NCBI GenBank assembly: GCA_041690535.1
Contig: JAWLHA010000010.1
Location: 1 to 64,000, forward strand
DNA from: JAWLHA01 sp041690535
Lineage (GTDB): Bacteria > Pseudomonadota > Gammaproteobacteria > Thiohalomonadales > Thiohalomonadaceae
DNA: 64,000 bases
Direction: 5' to 3'
Shown one piece after another: positions 61,108-64,000 of the stretch. The first letter of the stretch is position 1. Each line of letters opens with the position of its first letter. The notes beneath the pieces are model-generated. The model saw only the letters and a program-made list of their open reading frames with translations. It was not told where the DNA came from and searched no databases. Both the position numbers and the translations under genes were made by a program.

Positions 61108-61850
61108 TGCTGGGGTTGCGCGCAACGCTGTTCTACACCGGCATGGTGCTGTTCACCCTCATGGAGGTGGCTCTGCTGCCCATCACCATGCTGCTGCCCT
61201 ATCGGCTCCGCTACCGGGTGATCGTCCAGTGGGCACGGGCCACGTTGTGGTGGCTCGAGCTCACCTGTGGGCTGGGCTTCCGCGTTGAGGGACGGGAGCA
61301 CATCCCCGAGGGGACCGCCATAGTGTTCGCCAAACATCAGTCCGCGTGGGAAACCATCGCGATGCAGATGATCTTCCCGGTGCAGACCTGGGTCCTCAAG
61401 AGGGAATTGCTGTTCATCCCCCTGTTCGGTTGGGGCCTGGCCCTCACGCGTCCGGTAGCCATCGATCGCAAGGCGGGCAAGAAGGCGCTCAAGCAGGTGA
61501 TCGAACAGGGCACCAGGCGACTCTCGGAAGGGCTGTGGCTGATTATCTTCCCCGAAGGGACCCGGGTGGCACCCGGGGAGCGGGGCAAGTACGCGGTGGG
61601 CGGTGCCCTGCTGGCGGAGAAGAGCGGTTACCCTGTGGTTCCCGTGGCCCACAATGCCGGCGAGTTCTGGCCCAAGCAGGGGTTCATCAAGCGTCCCGGG
61701 GTGATCACCCTCGCCATCGGTCCGATCATCGAGACCCGCGGGCGCAAGGCCTCCGTCATCATGCAGGAGGCGGAGGCGTGGATTGAAGGGAAAATGGCCG
61801 AGATCACCACGTCCGACCTCCCACCGGCCGCCCTGGAAAAGACTGATTGA
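61107..61850 (+). CDS. plsC: 1-acyl-sn-glycerol-3-phosphate acyltransferase family protein
   Basis: A 247-residue PlsC-type membrane acyltransferase making phosphatidic acid. An N-terminal hydrophobic helix precedes the catalytic motif KHQSAWET, where the usual HX4D reads HX4E, a variant found in many proteobacterial members. The second motif FPEGTRVAPG and the later YPVVPVAHNAGEFWP are intact. The ATG overlaps the gmhB stop. Confidence 0.92.
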   Translation: MLGLRATLFYTGMVLFTLMEVALLPITMLLPYRLRYRVIVQWARATLWWLELTCGLGFRVEGREHIPEGTAIVFAKHQSAWETIAMQMIFPVQTWVLKRELLFIPLFGWGLALTRPVAIDRKAGKKALKQVIEQGTRRLSEGLWLIIFPEGTRVAPGERGKYAVGGALLAEKSGYPVVPVAHNAGEFWPKQGFIKRPGVITLAIGPIIETRGRKASVIMQEAEAWIEGKMAEITTSDLPPAALEKTD

Positions 61851-62000
61851 TTCCGCAGTCGTTGCTCTCCCACCCCATGAAGGTATTCGCGGGCAGGCTT
61901 CGGCAGGAGCCCCGTAAAACCAAGGCACTGGATGCCAGCCGACCGAAGCTCTCGGGGGGCAGGCTTCGCGGGCATGACGAATAGATCAGCGCTTCCCTGG
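61851..62000. repeat. Family C repeat, copy C3
   Basis: Immediately after the plsC stop, about 150 bp match copies C1 and C2: TTCCGCAGTCGTTGCTC, CGGGCAGGCTTCGG, AAGGCACTGGATGCC, GGCTTCGCGGGCATGACG and the end ATCAGCGCTTCCCTGG. It occupies the first part of the 479-bp plsC-fbp gap; 62001-62049 has no recognisable feature. Confidence 0.62.
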
Positions 62001-62059
62001 AGGGTAACCCCGAGTCACAACGCTACGGGCACGTTTGCCCTGCCAGCCTCCCCAGCCTC

Positions 62060-62134
62060 CAGGGTAAACGCACACTAACGTCACGGCCGTGCTGTGAGCG
62101 AGGTAAGTCCTTGGGTAAGTATGCGTTCACCCTG
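62060..62134. mobile_element. Family B MITE, short copy B7 with near-perfect 10-bp target duplication
   Basis: A 75-bp copy from CAGGGTAAACGCACACT to AGTATGCGTTCACCCTG. Flanks CCCCAGCCTC (62050-62059) and CCCCGGCCTC (62135-62144) differ at one position. Downstream, 62160-62200 is an AT-rich stretch (ACATGATTTCATGATATGATTAA) that probably contains the fbp promoter. Confidence 0.84.
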
Positions 62135-62329
62135 CCCCGGCCTCTGCCCCCAACCCGCCATAACATGATTTCATGATATGATTAATTTCTTAAAATCAAC
62201 CCCGGGTTTGAGCTACGGGGCCTCTCAGTTTTTGTGCCGGATCAGGTGCAAACACCCATAGAGAAGGTTGAGCGCCGGCGCCGGTGGCGCCGCGGAAGTT
62301 TCGTTTCAAATAGAAAGGTATCAGGCGAC

Positions 62330-63352
62330 ATGCATAACCATCGCACCACCATTACCCAGTTCATCATCGAGGAACAGCGCCACATCAAGGGTGCCACCGG
62401 CGACTTCACCTCGCTGCTCAATGACGTCGTCACCGCTTGCAAGGTGATCTCCAACCTCGTGAATCACGGCGAGCTGGTCGGCGTGCTTGGCACCGCCGGC
62501 AGCGAAAACGTTCAGGGCGAGTCGCAGAAGAAACTGGACGTGATCTCCAATGACATCTTTCTCGCCTCCAACGAGTGGGCGGGCCACTTGGCGGCAATGG
62601 CTTCCGAGGAGATGGAGGAGGTCTATCAGATCCCCAGCCAGTATCCCAAGGGCAAGTATCTGCTTACCTTCGATCCCCTGGACGGCTCCTCCAACATCGA
62701 CGTCAACGTCTCGGTAGGCACCATCTTCTCCATCCTGCGCTGCAAGGGCAACTGCGTCAATCCCACCGCCGAGGATTTCCTGCAGCGCGGCACCGAGCAG
62801 GTGGCGGCCGGCTATGCACTGTACGGCCCCTCCACGATGATGGTGTTGACCACCGGCAATGGGGTGAACGGCTTCACCCTGGACCAGAACATCGGTGAGT
62901 TTGTGCTCACTCACCCCAACATGTCCATTCCCGAAGACACCCGCGAGTTTGCCATCAACGCCTCCAACATGCGTTTCTGGGAAAAGCCGGTGCGTCGCTA
63001 TGTGGACGAGTGCCTGGCCGGCAAGGACGGCGCCCGTGGTGAGGACTTCAACATGCGTTGGATTGCCTCCATGGTGGCCGAAGTCCATCGCATCCTGACC
63101 CGCGGCGGGGTGTTCATGTACCCCTACGACAGCAAGCTGGCTGCCAAGGGGCAGGACGGCAAGCTGCGTCTCATGTACGAGGCCAACCCGATGTCCTTCA
63201 TTGTGGAGCAGGCCGGCGGGGCGAGCAGCACCGGGCGGGAGCGCATCATGGACATCCAGCCCTCCGCGCTGCATCAGCGGGTGCCGGTGATCCTTGGCTC
63301 CAAGAATGAGGTGGAGCGCATCGTCAGCTACCACAAGGAAATGGCTGAGTAA
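62330..63352 (+). CDS. fbp: Fructose-1,6-bisphosphatase class 1
   Basis: Fbp hydrolyses fructose 1,6-bisphosphate for gluconeogenesis and, in autotrophs, the Calvin cycle. The 340-residue class 1 enzyme shows the metal-site motif TFDPLDGSSNIDVNVSVGTIF and MYPYDSKLAAKGQDGKLRLMYEANPMSFIVEQAGG near the end. ATG at 62330 begins the typical MHNHRTTITQFIIEEQ; an upstream in-frame ATG at 62234 is less likely. An efficient terminator follows. Confidence 0.96.
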   Translation: MHNHRTTITQFIIEEQRHIKGATGDFTSLLNDVVTACKVISNLVNHGELVGVLGTAGSENVQGESQKKLDVISNDIFLASNEWAGHLAAMASEEMEEVYQIPSQYPKGKYLLTFDPLDGSSNIDVNVSVGTIFSILRCKGNCVNPTAEDFLQRGTEQVAAGYALYGPSTMMVLTTGNGVNGFTLDQNIGEFVLTHPNMSIPEDTREFAINASNMRFWEKPVRRYVDECLAGKDGARGEDFNMRWIASMVAEVHRILTRGGVFMYPYDSKLAAKGQDGKLRLMYEANPMSFIVEQAGGASSTGRERIMDIQPSALHQRVPVILGSKNEVERIVSYHKEMAE

Positions 63353-63370
63353 CAAGCCGCTGTTTCCAGC

Positions 63371-63402
63371 AAAAAGGGGGAAGTTACCTTCCCCCTTTTT
63401 TT
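63371..63402 (+). terminator. Rho-independent terminator of fbp
   Basis: AAAAAGGGGGAAG pairs with CTTCCCCCTTTTT around a TTAC loop and is followed by further T, 18 bp past the fbp stop. Confidence 0.9.
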
Positions 63403-63528
63403 ATGTCTGTTCTACGCCCTTTTGGGACGGCTGGATAAGTCGCCCAGAAGAGCAGGCTTCAGGGCCACTGAAGCATCCCTTCTCCTTCGCCCTCCCGTTG
63501 GTCAGCCCCAGCGGGGTCGGGGAGACGG

Positions 63529-63567
63529 CAGGGTGAACGCATACTAACGTCACGGCCGTGCTGTGAG
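63529..63567. mobile_element. Family B MITE, half copy B8
   Basis: Only the left end is present: CAGGGTGAACGCATACT to GCCGTGCTGTGAG (about 39 bp). GAGACGG occurs just before it (63522-63528) and again at its right edge (63565-63571), as if the right half had been removed by a deletion between short repeats. The other half copy (B9 at 12428) stops at the same internal position. Confidence 0.7.
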
Positions 63568-63624
63568 ACGGATGACGGTCAAGCCCCCAGGCAATGGCAA
63601 ATGCCCGGGGACCAAACTCGCCCT

Positions 63625-64000
63625 CTATACGTCGAGGTTCGAGACATTCAGTGCGTTCTGCTCGATGAAGTCACGCCGTGGCTCCACCTGATCCCCCATG
63701 AGGGTGGAGAACAGTTGGTCGGCAGCGATGGCATCCTCAATCTGTACCTGCAGCAGGCGACGGCTGTCCGCGGCCATGGTGGTCTCCCACAGCTGTTCCG
63801 GATTCATCTCCCCCAGCCCCTTGTACCGCTGGATGTGCTGACCGCGCTTGGCCTCATCCAGCAGCCAGTGGAGAGCTTGCTTGAATGAGTTCACCGGGTG
63901 CTTCTTCTCGCCCCGTTGCACGTAGGCGTTGTCGCCGATAAGGCCCGCCAGTTGCTCCCCGAGGGTGCGGATCGCCGCATAGTCGGGACCATCGAAGAAC
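63625..64000 (-). CDS. gyrB: DNA gyrase subunit B, C-terminal part (continues beyond the window)
   Basis: The minus-strand frame is open from the window edge to the stop at 63625 (about 124 codons). It encodes the GyrB end: GLIGDNAYVQRGEK, HWLLDEAKRGQHIQRYKGLGEMNPEQLWETTM (the conserved tail contacting GyrA) and DQLFSTLMGDQVEPRRDFIEQNAL. GyrB is the ATPase subunit of DNA gyrase. The N-terminus, ATPase and most of the Toprim domain lie outside. It converges on fbp. Confidence 0.97.
   Translation of the reverse strand, partial: FFDGPDYAAIRTLGEQLAGLIGDNAYVQRGEKKHPVNSFKQALHWLLDEAKRGQHIQRYKGLGEMNPEQLWETTMAADSRRLLQVQIEDAIAADQLFSTLMGDQVEPRRDFIEQNALNVSNLDV

Overview
This window is GC-rich bacterial chromosome with dense coding on both strands. 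The gene content and order point to a gammaproteobacterium, most likely of a Chromatiales/Ectothiorhodospiraceae-like lineage; this is inferred from gene families and synteny, because there is no rRNA or other taxonomic marker to read. Diagnostic neighbourhoods are hslVU-DUF971-ubiE-(RDD)-ubiJ-ubiB, envC-gpmI-(arsR-DUF2892)-yibN-grxC-trxC-secB-gpsA with convergent trmL, glnA-DUF4124-ntrBC, and glyQ-glyS-gmhB-plsC followed by gyrB. The last block resembles the origin-proximal order of Pseudomonas, so the right edge is probably close to oriC. No tRNA, rRNA, CRISPR array, prophage or transposase gene was seen.

Layout. 0-5.6 kb: gamma-type carbonic anhydrase, three tandem RRM RNA-binding proteins, aroE, and a pit-DUF47 phosphate transport operon. 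6-15 kb: lone receiver protein, hemB, DUF2164, a small ORF-YqiJ-YqiK (flotillin) operon, trhP, mlaC and a BASS transporter. 15-25 kb: hslVU, ubiquinone genes, a divergent TRAP transporter and beta-carbonic anhydrase. 25-35 kb: DJ-1 protein, ctpA, envC, gpmI, an ArsR-family regulator with a SqrR/BigR-like cysteine pair, the redox/secretion block yibN-grxC-trxC-secB-gpsA, and a class 1B pyrD. 36-48.5 kb: a compact MSHA-like type IV pilus island (mshE, mshG, two small membrane proteins, prepilins, a GT-C/TPR protein likely to glycosylate something on the pilus, and a 1228-residue MshQ-type protein). 48.6-54.2 kb: nitrogen control (ntrC, ntrB, DUF4124, glnA) with visible NtrC and sigma-54 sites. 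54-64 kb: a CDF transporter overlapping a TusA-like protein and a PP-loop tRNA-thiolation-like enzyme, then glyQS, a MazG-like protein, gmhB, plsC, fbp and the 3' end of gyrB.

The most striking non-coding content is three families of dispersed palindromic elements filling most intergenic gaps. Family B (nine copies) has CAGGGTGAACGCATACT-type ends, arms of about 60 bp and, at six copies, 10-bp flanking duplications (four exact). It occurs as a size series of about 266, 145, 63-75 and 39 bp, and the paired arms co-vary between copies. It looks like a recently mobile, transposase-less MITE. Family A has GAGCACCGAACAG ends and a large GGTGGATGCGCTGCGCTTA palindrome, and may duplicate TA. Family C carries a GCCCGCCTTCGCGGGC-type REP hairpin. 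One A copy appears to contain a nested B half-copy, and one A copy lies exactly between a candidate glyQ promoter and the gene.
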